From Histoplasma ohiense (taxonomy: Eukaryota > Ascomycota > Eurotiomycetes > Onygenales > Ajellomycetaceae), in contig JAEVHH010000004.1 of NCBI GenBank assembly GCA_017607445.1, positions 372,001 to 436,000 on the forward strand: a stretch of 64,000 nt of DNA, in the 5' to 3' direction. Position numbers and translations under genes: made by a program. The notes beneath the pieces are model-generated. The model made no database searches. It was not told where the DNA came from and saw only the letters and a list, made by a program, of their open reading frames with translations. Positions 10,713 through 22,469 of the stretch are shown piece after piece (the first letter of the stretch is position 1; every line of letters begins with the position of its first letter).

Positions 10713-13700
10713 TGTTCTCTCCCCTGGCTCCCCCCGTGACCCCCCCGGAAAGAACCTTGGAAGCTGGATGTTCGACAGACAATTGACAACGACGACAACA
10801 ATAACCAACAACAAAAACCATCACAAGTCCACTCTCGCACATTTCCCACCAGCCGTGCCTGCGGCTCTGAACTTTGAACTCTGTCATGATTCGTGTCTCC
10901 ATCGTCAGTTTGCTTTCTTAGCATCCTGAAGAAGCAAAGGGGCTTATCGATCGCTAGAGGCGGGGCGCAACCTCGGCCAGACACATGTCGACAGAACGCT
11001 CCCTCATGTCTCAGCTTCAGCAGGAAGTCAAACGCACTTCGACTCGTAGATACCGCTGGCCGCCTCCTCCCGTTGAAATTGTATCGCTGCTGCTGCTGCT
11101 CGTGACGGAGTGTACTCCAGAGTACGGACTCGAGGACGGTGCGCGTTCATCTGCGTTTTCCGCTTTTCGAGATGGGTCGTCCGTGGAGATCGCTCGTGTC
11201 ATGCAGCCTGGCTGAAGGCCATGAAGACATGGACAAGTCGAGTCAAGATCTCTCTCTCACAGAGAAGAGATACGGATCCATTTCCATGATGTGTGGCATA
11301 TCACCCCACCGGCCCCCCCGCTCTTCCTCCAACCGGCATCCATCTGGGGAAAACCAATCAAGCTTTTTTTTTTTTTTTTTTTTTTTTTTTCAAAAACAAG
11401 TCGGTGAAGTGACCGCTCTTCCTTTCTTGGAAGAAAAATATGTAATTTTTCAATTCCAATTGCAGCATGTGTGCTGTTCCGAGGGGACCCCTCCTATGTT
11501 AGGGACCTCTGCTTCTGATAACGGAAGAAAATGAAAATATTGGCAGGTGACATCCACAGCCGCCTGATCCTTCAAGCAAACTCGACTGGGATTCGAGGGA
11601 AGAGGGGGGAAATAAAATGACACTGGGATCATATTTTCCAGCTTGTGAGTTCAGAATTCCTTCCCCACGTCATCCAGAAGACTGCTCAAGAATCAAAAAC
11701 CCCGTCGACCCCCTTTCATCACTCAATACGGACCTCCCGTGGATACCCTCTCCTCCAGGGGCCCTGGATCTGGATGCTTACACCCGAATCCACCAAGGTT
11801 TTGAGAGTTGTGCTCGTGCTGTACATACTTACAGCAGGGATCTTTCGCCTTCCCACCATAATCCGTGTTACCAGCTACGATCGCGAGGATTGCCAGGGCA
11901 ACGGGCGGCTGCGCAAGATCTCGTCAATCCGAGATTCGAATTTCTATTCTTTCTTATTCCCCAGCATCTGATGTGCAGCTCTTTGTTTGTATAACACTAG
12001 GTTATTCTTAATTTATCTCGTTTCTTGGCAGGGACATCTCAGAAATACTATCTTCTAAGTTGTTGTGCTTTTGTTTTTTTTTTTTTTTTTTTTTTTTCAA
12101 CTGTGCTGATGGATAAAACGAGGGGGTGGGTGTTGTGTGCTTTACTCCATACATACTACATACCAGGCTCTATCTGGATTCAACGGCATGATGTTCCTGG
12201 AAGTAGCGTTTGAAGAGTAATCTGCGCATCGCCTGTCGAGCGCGCCGGTGTGGGCTTGGATTGGAGATGACAAGGATGACATGAAAGAGTTTCGGAAACC
12301 AATATAGTATAGCATCGATATTTCAACCGGAGTTTGCCATTTTGTGTGTTGTGGCTAGATAATTTACTAGTATACAGTACATACATACCTGAGTGGCCAA
12401 ATGGGCTGATGCAACAATATAAAAAACATCCTCGGCACCAAGAACCACCAGGATCGGCCCATTCTTGAAACAAGCATCTTACTCCTTACTCATTCTCTTA
12501 TCATGCAGACCAACCACTTCTCACTGTGAGTTGAATCACAAGAAGCAGTCAAATCATTGAATGCGGCGGACCGGGCTTGTGTGCAAAGGAACCCACCCAG
12601 CTGGTTTGCAAAAATACCTCTCACTATGCTATCAAATTCCATTTATGATCTATTTCATATTTTCTTTCTCTCTCTCTCTTTCTTTCTCTTTCACAATGGT
12701 CCAGAATCCCGCGCTAAGTAAAATGAAACAAAGCGATTACAGCAGAACAACAACCCCTATGTCTTCAAAGGGGATTTCTACCCACCCGGTTTCGGAATAA
12801 CCTTCTCTCCTCGTCTTTATCTTTGTCCCGATACACAGGGTCTATTGACGGTCCCGCGAAAAACTCTGTTTCCCTGCCAATCAATATATGCGGGGTGGCT
12901 GGTCCCCGAAAGACGAAAGACGAAAGCCGAAAGCCGAAACGGCGGACGGCATTCAAGCTTTCAACGCCCGCTGAATTCCCCATGGATGACGCAGCGTGTA
13001 TAAAATCGCGCCGTGGGCGAGTGTGTTGACTAAATGCGGGGGCTAGGCTACCCGGGGCGGATAAAATACCAATGCTCCCACCCGCCCCGATCCCGCCTCC
13101 TCCTCCTCTTCCTCCTCCTCCCCCCCCCCCCCGGCCCCTACTGCAGCGGCCCTTTTGCGCAACAATCATACATCAGCAAAAAGCCAGAACTGGTATCTCC
13201 GTACTGTGCATCGCATGGGGCAGATATGTGCATGTAGGCTAGGCCTGGCACACAGGGGACACACACACACCGCCGAGTAGAACAATGACTTGGACCCCCT
13301 ATCCTGCGGCGACAAAGCAAGGGAGGGCGCCTGCATCATTGCAAATGGTTAGTGGTTAGGGGTTGGGTTGTTTCTCCAGCCCAAGCCCAAGCCCAAGCAC
13401 AAGCCTCTAATATCGCCGGATCACACACCCGTTCCGCTCTGTCGGGTACCTGAAGCCGGAGCGTCGGTCCCCAAAAATGCGTCCAACGGAACCATGGATG
13501 CGTGCCAAAGGCTAATAATTAATTGGCGGGGAGAAGCGGATGGCTGCGGCGGGGCGAACGAAGCATCGACAAAGAACACCGTCAAGCTGTTTTCTTTGAG
13601 AGCAGGTAACTTGTTAGTAGTAGTTATATCTTAAAGTTGTTTTGCTTCCGTGGATCTGATTGATTTTCAGTTCGCGGCGAATGGCCTCGCTGTTGCGGCC

Positions 13701-14431
13701 TTCTTTGGCGCGTGTTGTGAAGGGGATATTCTCCTGCTTCTTCTTTTCCGCGAGCTGTCCAAAGCTCGCTGTGCCCAGACGGAGTAGCACTAGTCGGTTT
13801 CTCTCACATTTTCTCACAGCGCCCATTTTTACGTCGCGAAAAGAAAGAAAGAAAGAAAGAAAGAAAAATAAAATAAAAGGCCATTTTTGTGCTCGAGTCC
13901 CTTCCGGCTCCTGGCATGCATCTGGTTTTCTTTCAGCTAAATGCCCTCCCTTGTGGTATCTTGAATGACGTGACGTACCTGGTTGTACAGTACATACTAG
14001 TATTTAGACGCCAGAGGCGAAAAGAACAACCCCCAACCCAGACTTCAGCGTAAGGTTTATTTGGTCGCCGTTCTGACGAACTCTATAACCAGAGCATCGC
14101 ACATTCTCCACGGATGATGCGAAATAACCAGGAAGGCAGCGCGGGGGGTTGTTCTAGCAGGCTTGATGAATTTGGCTTCTCTCGTTCTTCTTCATACCTC
14201 CAAACGTGTTCTAGAGGATGATTTCCTTCCGGGGCATTTTCATTTAGGCCCAATGGTTGCTGTTTTGGCCGTAGTACTACTACTAGTCCTCTACGGAATT
14301 TTGTTAGATATCTCCAAAAGTGACAATTGCTAAATGGTCAGAGAAATCGTTATTTCAAAGTTTTGATCAGCCGGTTCACCCTTTTTTTTTTTTTTTTTTT
14401 TGTTCGTTTGGCTGGCATATGGCGCGAGAAC

Positions 14432-14433
<2 letters not shown>

Positions 14434-14464
<31 letters not shown>
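14434..14464. repeat. (AT)n microsatellite next to a poly-T tract
   Basis: About 15 AT units, preceded at about 14382-14401 by a poly-T run of about 20 nt. No gene adjoins it. Confidence 0.9.
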
Positions 14465-14469
<5 letters not shown>

Positions 14470-15335
14470 CGGATTATTCTACCTCCCGAGAGTGAGGTAT
14501 CTTCGGGGGAGGAACCGTCAAGACTCAAGGGAGCTAACAAGGCTGCGCTTTAGTTATCTGAGATGTCGTAGAGAGGCTTTGCAACGGGGATCATATCATG
14601 CATCCTTTACGGCCACTTTTGGTGCAGAGGTGCGGCCCCAAGACCAAGAGCAAAACAGGACCGCAAAAGAATCGCTGACAGACATCCAGTCCGCACCCAG
14701 CCAATTCCCAACAGGTCATCCAAGCGTTCAACTCTCGCATACGAAAGAATCCTCCAAGTGGTCACTCCAAATCAACATGAGCAAGTGAGTACCTCAGGTG
14801 TTTGCACAAGAATGGTCGAAAATTGACAAATTACTATGCAGTCGGGCGGTCTGAGCTCCAACCGACATCTGACATGGAGATAGATAGATATCTGGCTTTC
14901 TTTCACGCAGCCAAATGGGGGAAAATTGAAGAATTGAGGGCCGTGCAATCAGCAAGGCAAGCCAGACCGTTTTCATGCGCAACCAGGCAGGATACCTTGA
15001 ATTTTGATATCCGGATCAAACCCACTGCAACGTTCCAGAGGCAGCACGAGAATCATATCTAATCATATCTACTGGTAAATAAATAGAGGACAGAAACCGG
15101 ACCCGTTCTGGAATTTGGTGTTTCGACCTCCCTTCTCTGCTGCTCTCAAACTACAGCACCCTTAGGGAATTCATGGTCTTTGCCAACTTCTGATGATTTA
15201 TTTCCCCCTTTAAAATACTGCAATTCCGGTTTAAATAGGGATTCTCAAGAATAAAGCGGATCAACAAAACAATAATAATAATAAATTGTCCTCCAAAGTC
15301 ACACACCGCAGCAGATAACGACGGCTTTCACAACG

Positions 15336-16232
15336 ATGCCCGGCCGCAACAACAAGGCCAACAGCAGTACCGTGATTTGCGATAGTAATGCCGACGGAGA
15401 CATTACAATATCTGTGGCCGTACTCCCGTCAAACTAACCCGTTGCAACTATCACAATCTCACGGCGGCCGGCGAAGCTCAATGCGCCCAACAGCCGCATC
15501 CTTCCTCACAGCACTCCCAGTTTCAATCCACACACACCGCAACCCACCCCAACCTACTTGCCGTCACCGCCACCAGCGCAGGTCCTATATTCTTTTCATA
15601 GGCGGTGCCGACATCGCCGAGAGGGCCGCCATCTCCCCGAGCCCCGCTGCAGCTAGGGCATTCATTTCAAAGGTCCATGCCGCCTGCTAGGGCATCCGTG
15701 GCTGCCCTGTGCCCATCCTCTGTCGCATCAGCGGGCTTGCGTTGGACGCAGGCTTGAAGATCGTTGCATCGTGTGACATGCGTGTGGCGAGTAGTAATGC
15801 ACGGCTGGGAATGTCTGAAACTCGCATGGGAGTGTCAAGTGTCGTGAAAACTGCATTGCTTTCTGGGTTGATCGGCTGGGGTCGGGCGAGGAAAATGCTA
15901 TTGCTTGGGGAGACGATAGGTGCGCGGGAGGCGCTGGAATGGGGAATTACCAGAGAAGGTGGAGGTGCTGGAAGAGCTGGACGATTGCGGTGGCGGGGTG
16001 AGTCCAGAGTTTGGAGAAGGGCTGCATTGTGGCGATGAGGAATCAGAAACAATTGATCGGGGAGTGGGTACGAATGGGAGTGAATGAAGCTATTGAGGCG
16101 GGAATTGATCATTTTGGCCGTGCCTTCGAGCCGGATGGGAAGGGCGTTGGCAGGGTTTAGGGCTCGGAAACAGAGCTGGGACGGATGATGGTTGAGTGTC
16201 TAAGGAGAAAAAGAGGAAAGAATAAGCTATAA
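15336..16232 (+). pseudogene. Decayed enoyl-CoA hydratase/isomerase gene
   Basis: A full-length crotonase-family gene can be followed across several frames. It starts MPGRNNKANS at 15336. The N-terminal strand reads VATITISRRPAKLNAPNS, with an in-frame TAA at 15435 just before it. The oxyanion-hole/CoA segment IGGADIAERAA lies after a frameshift near 15597. RISGLALDAGLKIVASCDMR corresponds to the second conserved glycine loop and the catalytic region, then GLIGWGRARKMLLLGETIG and, in a further frame, GVNEAIEAGIDHFGRAFEP. In-frame stops interrupt it at 15435, near 15690 (TAG), near 16000 (TGA) and near 16157 (TAG), with at least two shifts in 15940-16010. Several residues differ from family expectation in the way C-to-T and G-to-A changes would produce (E to K, A to T, P to S, Q to stop). 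It cannot encode a working enzyme. An intact paralogue elsewhere is likely. Confidence 0.85.
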
Positions 16233-17953
16233 TTGGAGAAGTGACATTGTACCAATATCAATGATAAAATACTTCCCCTTCAATCCTTTTCTGGCCTTTT
16301 CAAGCCTTTTCAAGTCAATCCATTATGGTTCGAGGACTATGCCGCCAATACACCCAAAACGGCCTGGCGATGCATGATTGCCCTATGCTTCAGAAAACGG
16401 TTTGCAATCGACTGGAAGTCAATTTGAATTAATTCTGGCAATGTTGCAACCGTCCCTCCCTTGGGCATCCAAACCGGGATTAACATCCCAATCGAGTACG
16501 AAATGGGAGTTTACATCTGTTGGGTCATCAATCCGTGACACCTTGTTGAAACACATGCATTTCAGGGCTCACCGAGGGAGCTTTTGCCTCTGTGAATATA
16601 GTTTGTTAGAGAACGGGGAGCGGGTATGTGATTCCATTAGAAAAAATGCAAACAAGGATGTGCTGAATTGGATTCCTTGTTGTTCTGATAGGGTTCTTGA
16701 AATGGGGCATAGATAAGAAGTATCTTTTTGCTTTCTTTTTGCTGTATGACAAACAGCGAGCTGGGAAATATTTTGGTTTGGTATGGTGGTATGTCCGCCT
16801 TCGAACAACCTGTTGTGCGTCATGGCTGCAGGAACTAGGCCGGAGGGCCGCTCAACTCGAATGAGTTCAGTGCCCGAGAGGCTTAAGAAATTGAGCCGGC
16901 CTAACGGTCCCGCTGCTTCTCGGAATGCTCTTAGAAAACCAAGAGGACGGAAAAACGGCGAATGAAAGAACATACACACGCGTTCCATTCCTAGTTTTAG
17001 CCTGATGTGCATTTCGTAAACGTCTATCGAGCTCCAATCAAGCATGCAAAGGAGAACCAATTTTGTCCATAATCAAGGATGATTGCTTGCACTGAGTTAC
17101 CGAGGATCTCAAGAAGTTTTTTTATGAGCGGACATATGTGTCAGGGCCCCATTTGGGAGTGCTTATCGCACGTCCTATGCGCAGCGAAAACTGTGGAAAT
17201 GTTGTGCGCCTGTTCCTTTCTCCTTTTTCCCATGTCTTTCTCTCTTGGATGCGTTGGTGTGGCGCCTAGTAGGCCAGGAGATTCGGGACCAGAAAAGCCG
17301 GTAGCACCGCGGTGTTTGTTGGAACAAGTAAGACAAAGTGGGCGTGTAATGGAGAGTCTTAATTTCCTTCTGGAAGGAGTTTGGTAGGGTCAGTGGAATT
17401 TTAATATTCGTATGCTGTCTATATTTGAATGCCTTCAGATTGGTTGCGTTGCTCGAGGTATTTCGGTACAAACATGACAGAAAAGACGGTCGGAAGAGAG
17501 TTGTGTAACTGCATTTCTGCTGCTTCAAATGACTTAACTCTTGTAGTTCCCATATGCCAGCTTAATCCGAATGCTGGTTGAATGAATCAATGCATCGGGC
17601 ATCCGTGGCTTTTTGACACCAGGAATAATTGGCACCGAGTATTTTCGGATAAAGCGAAAAGGTCGGTGAATAACAACAAAAATTGAAAAGACAATTCCTT
17701 CGTCTTAAAGCGGCCCCTATCCTAGTAAAGTCATCGTCTCCAGGAGGACCATTCTGTATTGGAAAAATGCAATGTTCCCCAATTCTCGTTCGGTCACAGA
17801 ACTAGTAATATGAAGCGGTAGAGAAAACACTCATTTCCACCGTCGCAATCAACAGGATCAGAATACCTGCTATTTGTCCGTGGATATATATATACTAGTA
17901 TATATACTGGTACTGGTAAGAGTTCCTCAAGCTCGAGGCGGAAGGCATAACTA

Positions 17954-18400
17954 AGCACAGATTTGTCCAGGCTCCGAATTAGTTACAGGCTCCAAAGCGA
18001 CGGGATAAGGGCATTGTTTAGGCTCAGAGGGTCCACAAAAGCTCTCAGATGCATTATTTGAGACACCAAACTTTTCGCCGTAGGCTACGCAGCTTTCATA
18101 ATGGGGGCATAATTCCCTTGGATTGTGGATGTTAAGGACCTTCCTTCGCTTCCATGACCACTTGGAATCACTGCTTTTCCAAATCATTATCAGTATCGTT
18201 ATCCACTAAGGATTGATATGTCAGAACTACACCTTGAGTCGTTAGGGTTCGGGGCAATTAATTTTCTGCAGACATCTGGAAACTCGTCGGAAAGATCTTC
18301 CATGAGACGTTCCAACAGCTCCTTCAACGTAATGCGGATGCCGCAACCGAGTTGCTTGGCTGCGGAAGACCGTGCGGCTGCTTTTACCTGCCCTTGTTAA
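17954..18400 (-). pseudogene. Possible unidentified coding remnant
   Basis: On the minus strand an open stretch of about 65 codons (18395-18200) reads AAKQLGCGIRITLKELLERL and continues MEDLSDEFPDVCRKLIAPNP, an amphipathic, natural-looking composition, then stops. After a gap of about 15 nt a second frame begins MIWKSSDSKWSWKRRKVLNI and runs 78 codons, Cys-rich near its end. A possible acceptor site (CAG) precedes the first stretch. I do not recognise either part; they may be two pieces of one broken gene or unrelated. Confidence 0.25.
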
Positions 18401-19796
18401 CTCTGGGGGGGGGAATAAAATGTGAGATGTAGGAGGACAGATGTTGCTGCGAGCAATTCCTCAAAAAGGAAGTGGAAGATGCAAAGTAAAGCCGAAGCTG
18501 TAGATTTAATATCATTTTTCGAGGGAGATCAGCGATGTTTAATGCGTACTTGCAGTGGGAGAGTTTGATTTGCTCTCATTTGCGCATTTGGCTGGTTCGC
18601 TTCTGAAACAAATAACATGCGGTGAAGTTTCGCGATATATCTTACTCTTCCTTCTCTTTTCACCTGTGCCAAATTTCCATATTCCCTACTCTGGTGAGTG
18701 GTATATCATCAATAAGTTGGAAATGGCTAAACATGTCGAGACGTAATGCAACACTTCACTCATGATAGCAAGATGACATGTTTGCTTGAGGGAAAATCAA
18801 TAAAGTAACGTGAGGATTTACCTATTGCATATAAGATCGATCGTATGGGCCAGCGCACGATGCTGATTTGGGAGATGAAAACAATGGTAAGTCACAAATG
18901 GTGCAACCTTCAAATCATGCAGTTTTCCCAACCTCCTGCAGAGAACGTGGATTTTTCCTGAAAGACATCTGTTGCTCGGATGTATGAGGATTCTCCTCAA
19001 CCTCGAAATTCAGATACGGTCTGTGGTGAATATTCTACATTCAATGACATGATCTTCCGGCATAGCTTGGATTGTTTTGATGGAATATGGTAGGAGAGCG
19101 TTGAAGCGGGAAAGGTTTGTTTCAAATTAAAGAGCGTAGTCACTAACGTTCCCATTATTGAAAACTGCGAGAGAGAGGAGAGGGCTAGTTGAACCTCTTA
19201 GGCAAGGACTGAAGGTATGAGGCCTGGAAAAACCTGGTGGCGCAAAATGCACCCTGTTTTAGGTTAAGAAAACGAGTATTCTGATGACGTCTTGCAAGGG
19301 ACATGCTCAAAGTCGAACTTTCCGGTGATGATTTCGCAACTGGCGATCATGGAAAAGCTGGGAGAAAATTTATACTTTGTAATCATGAAGTGAACAAAGC
19401 TGCAAGTTAATTGACACTGATTTGAGATGAAAACTTTTCCACTAACTATTTAGTTAATATCAATAATTTGTGACCATATTTATCATACGAGTCAATAAAT
19501 CAGGGGAGAACAACTCCATTACTCATCAACCGAATTGTGGAAGTTTGTGTGCTCTTGACTCTGTGGGCGACTGTGATTTCATGCGTGAGAAGGCGGAGCT
19601 CAAGTTTGGTTAGCTAGCATGAGCGCTGTTTAGCATGAACGCAATTTGGCTTGGTTGATCAGACTAACAGGCCGATCGAGGCGGGGCTCAACTCGGAGCC
19701 AAGAGTTCGCGGAGGAAGCCCTCCTTTCATATCGTAGAAATGGACGGCGAGCGACAAACCGTGGAGTCATCCTAGACAGAGGGTTTATCCATAGAT

Positions 19797-19832
<36 letters not shown>
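19797..19832. repeat. (AC)n(AT)n compound microsatellite
   Basis: About seven AC units run directly into about nine AT units, followed by another short AT run at 19841-19850. Confidence 0.85.
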
Positions 19833-20965
19833 TTACATAGATATATATATTTGAGAAAAAGTTAATCATCACACAAATCTATATGGTTGTCTGGTCGAGT
19901 AATCACGGGCGGGACGGGCCCTGGTTAGTCCGTTTAGGCTTGAAGAGACTGATTAATTGGGCGAAAAAGATCCATGGATGCTGCGGAGATTGCCAAATGG
20001 TATCCGCCGCGCACCGGGTTCGCATGACCACGGGCGACGACGCAGCGCTGAGAAAATGGAAATAATCATCGATCTGTGCCGTACACAGGATAGAGCTTTT
20101 GAGGCTTGAGAGGATCCATGCGCGTACCCATTCGGTTTTGAAATGTGCGGGCCAGCAGGCCGCATGAACTTGGAAAATAAACCTTGCCCCTCTACCTCCC
20201 TTGGGTCATGAGTTATCTGGGCGCAGGAGCGTGCTGTTTTATTCGGTTGCTGAAGTGGTCGCCACGAGGCACTTGTCCGCCCATCAAATCGGCATCTCAA
20301 GTTGGTGCCCAATATGATTGTTGGGGCCCTTATCAACGTCACTTGTGCTTCACTAGCAAAGCAGAGATGGGACTCTTCATGAACGTCAGGGAGACAAACC
20401 ATTTTCTCGGATGAAAATCGGCCAGCCAGCGCCAGAAGTAACGTGGTAGGATCCATCTGCAACCTCTACGCGCCCGGGAGGGGTGAGCAGCCCCCCACCA
20501 GGCTGCACACAGGCATTCGAGTCCCTCCAGGAATCACCGCACGACGGCTTAGCCCCCGTCACGGGTAGGCAGACTGTCATTGGGCCATGGTCAAAATGGG
20601 GGCCATTGGGGTGATGAAACGTGCAGGAAGGGCGAGAGGAGCGCGATGCAGTTGTCCAATCGCGTGACGGAGAAGCCCTAGCGGCTGGGCCCTAACCCTA
20701 GGCCCCAGCCCTAACATCGTTCCTGGCCACGCTGATTGCCTGGACACTTCTTCAACATCTTCACCACCCAGCGCGGCGTGCACACAGCATCCGCCAACAA
20801 ACCTCCAGGGGCCCAGCACGGAGCCAGCATACTCTCGAGACTAGTGCCTAGGCGGGGTTCTGCCATTCTCTGCTATCGTTGCCATCAGCACCGGATTATC
20901 CTGCGGCGTGTCACAATAATAGTCTAGTCCTTGTGTTGAGGAGCTCAATGGTCACCACGATCATG

Positions 20966-21340
20966 TTTAATTTTCTGTCCCAGCAATCAAAACTCTGCTG
21001 TCCCAATACCTGAATTTTAGCGAAGGGACTAAAGGGTTTGATTCCTGGGAAGATTACGATCTCTCGAGCTTGAAACCATTGCCTGCCAATCAGTTGGCTG
21101 CAGCTTTTGTGCAATTAATGCTTGTTACGATCGCTACTTTATCATTCAAGTCCATCCAGCCTTCGAATCTCCGATGGCTGTTTGTCTCACCTGAGGGTGT
21201 TTCGTTTCTCCAATCCGCAATTTTTCCACCAGCTGTACTTCCCAAGGGGGGCAACGCCCTGGCAGGTGGAGGATTTGGCGATCCAATCCTTCTGTTCCAA
21301 GGAGGGAGGTGTGCTCGTCATTCCGGGCAGTGAGAAAATA
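20966..21340 (+). pseudogene. Possible unidentified coding remnant with a frameshift
   Basis: An open frame of about 120 codons without an early Met (20966-21333) reads IKTLLSQYLNFSEGTKGFDS and then WEDYDLSSLKPLPANQLAAA, a natural-looking soluble sequence. Near its end the plausible protein continues in another frame as WQVEDLAIQSFCSKEGGVLV up to a stop near 21343. The switch lies near the G-run at 21246-21251. No family recognised; listed because composition differs from the surrounding spurious frames. Confidence 0.25.
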
Positions 21341-22469
21341 TGACTTGATTTGAGATCTGATATCTCATCATGCAAGTGTTCAAGAAAAGATGGAATGGCC
21401 GACATTTTAAGCTCTTAAACGCTGAATCATTTGTAGCCAAAAATAAAATTGAAAGTGATGGGCCGGAAAAAGCAAACATATCGAGTGCCGGCAATTCGAT
21501 GTGCCCGCCAACTCCCTCCAGCCTATCCCTGTCGTTTGCGCTTGTGTTGCTTTTTCCCTCGTCGACATAGGTTCGACTGAGTTGAGAGCCAAAATTGTTG
21601 ATGCTGTCCGGCCCCTCAGTGCTCATTCCTGAATCCGTGGAGAGACCAAGTATGGGATTTACCAGAGCTACACGAGTCACTAACCCCTGTTCCCCCGCCA
21701 TCTCTCATTACCTTTATTCGCCGCCAGCCTCTACCCACTATTTCCACCACCTGACTTGAGGTGGGCAAATAACAGTTTCTGGAGACATCGTGTCAATTGA
21801 TACTTGGACGGGCCACATGCTCTTAGTGGCTTTTTCTACTTGTGTCTTTTTTTTTCTTCTTTTCCAGGAGAGATTGGAGCAAAACATTGTTCACACATAA
21901 TTATGGTCGCTTGTCGTCCGTTATCCATACGCATGTATTCTGTAGACACCACCGACTCTCCTCCCCATTGCTCACCTTCTCTGGACATTTATACACAATC
22001 GACAACTTTGCTGTTTGAATTTCGCCGGCTTCCTGATCTTGGCTATCATTCCTTACTGCCTTGTACAAGCTAACCTCATCCCCAGCCGCTCCTCGGTGGT
22101 GCTCGTCTGCTGAATTTAGCCTCGCATGCTACGATTTCACACGGCGGTTATTTCTCTGGGCAAGTTGTGGAGTCACTTTCCCAAACCCCGAATTTGGAGC
22201 TACAATACTTTCGAGAGGGTTTGTGATTTCTGTCTCTTGTAATCTCTCTGCGCTTAGCGGTTGCCCCCCGATTTCCGTAACTTGTTGAATACAAACCCTT
22301 GCTCTTCGCCGTTTATTTCTGTTCCTTTTTTCCCCTGTTCTCTTCTTCTCCAGCTGAAATAAATTCCGACCCTGTGCGACGAGGGCGCTGACACATGTAT
22401 AGACACGCCTACACTGGCGTTCCCGTGCTGGTTTGATAGTCCTTTGATCAGTTTGTCATTTGCAAGGCA

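Larger units (their letters stand above)
3306..15335. other. Long gene-poor region with many microsatellites
   Basis: Twelve kilobases with no gene I can support apart from a possible coding remnant at 6430-6720. It is rich in simple repeats: GTA near 3152-3177, AAT 4385-4409, GGT 4752-4782, CAA-like 4810-4858, TTTC 5028-5048, CAG 5110-5135, TAG 5710-5732, GAT 8461-8480, TTTTCA 8800-8840, a 38-nt poly-A 8903-8940, poly-T 11364-11390 and 12074-12097, CCT-rich 13080-13134, GAAA 13840-13866, and AT 14434-14464. The predicted frames are mostly low-complexity readings of these tracts. Unannotated non-coding transcripts or small genes with several introns cannot be excluded. Confidence 0.5.
16233..22469. 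other. Intergenic region with scattered remnants, no intact gene
   Basis: Six kilobases with no complete gene I can support. Two stretches look protein-like without being assignable: minus strand 17954-18400 and plus strand 20966-21340, listed separately. An AC/AT microsatellite lies at 19797-19832. The pyrimidine-rich last 600 bp probably include the promoter and 5' UTR of the gene starting at 22470. Confidence 0.45.
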
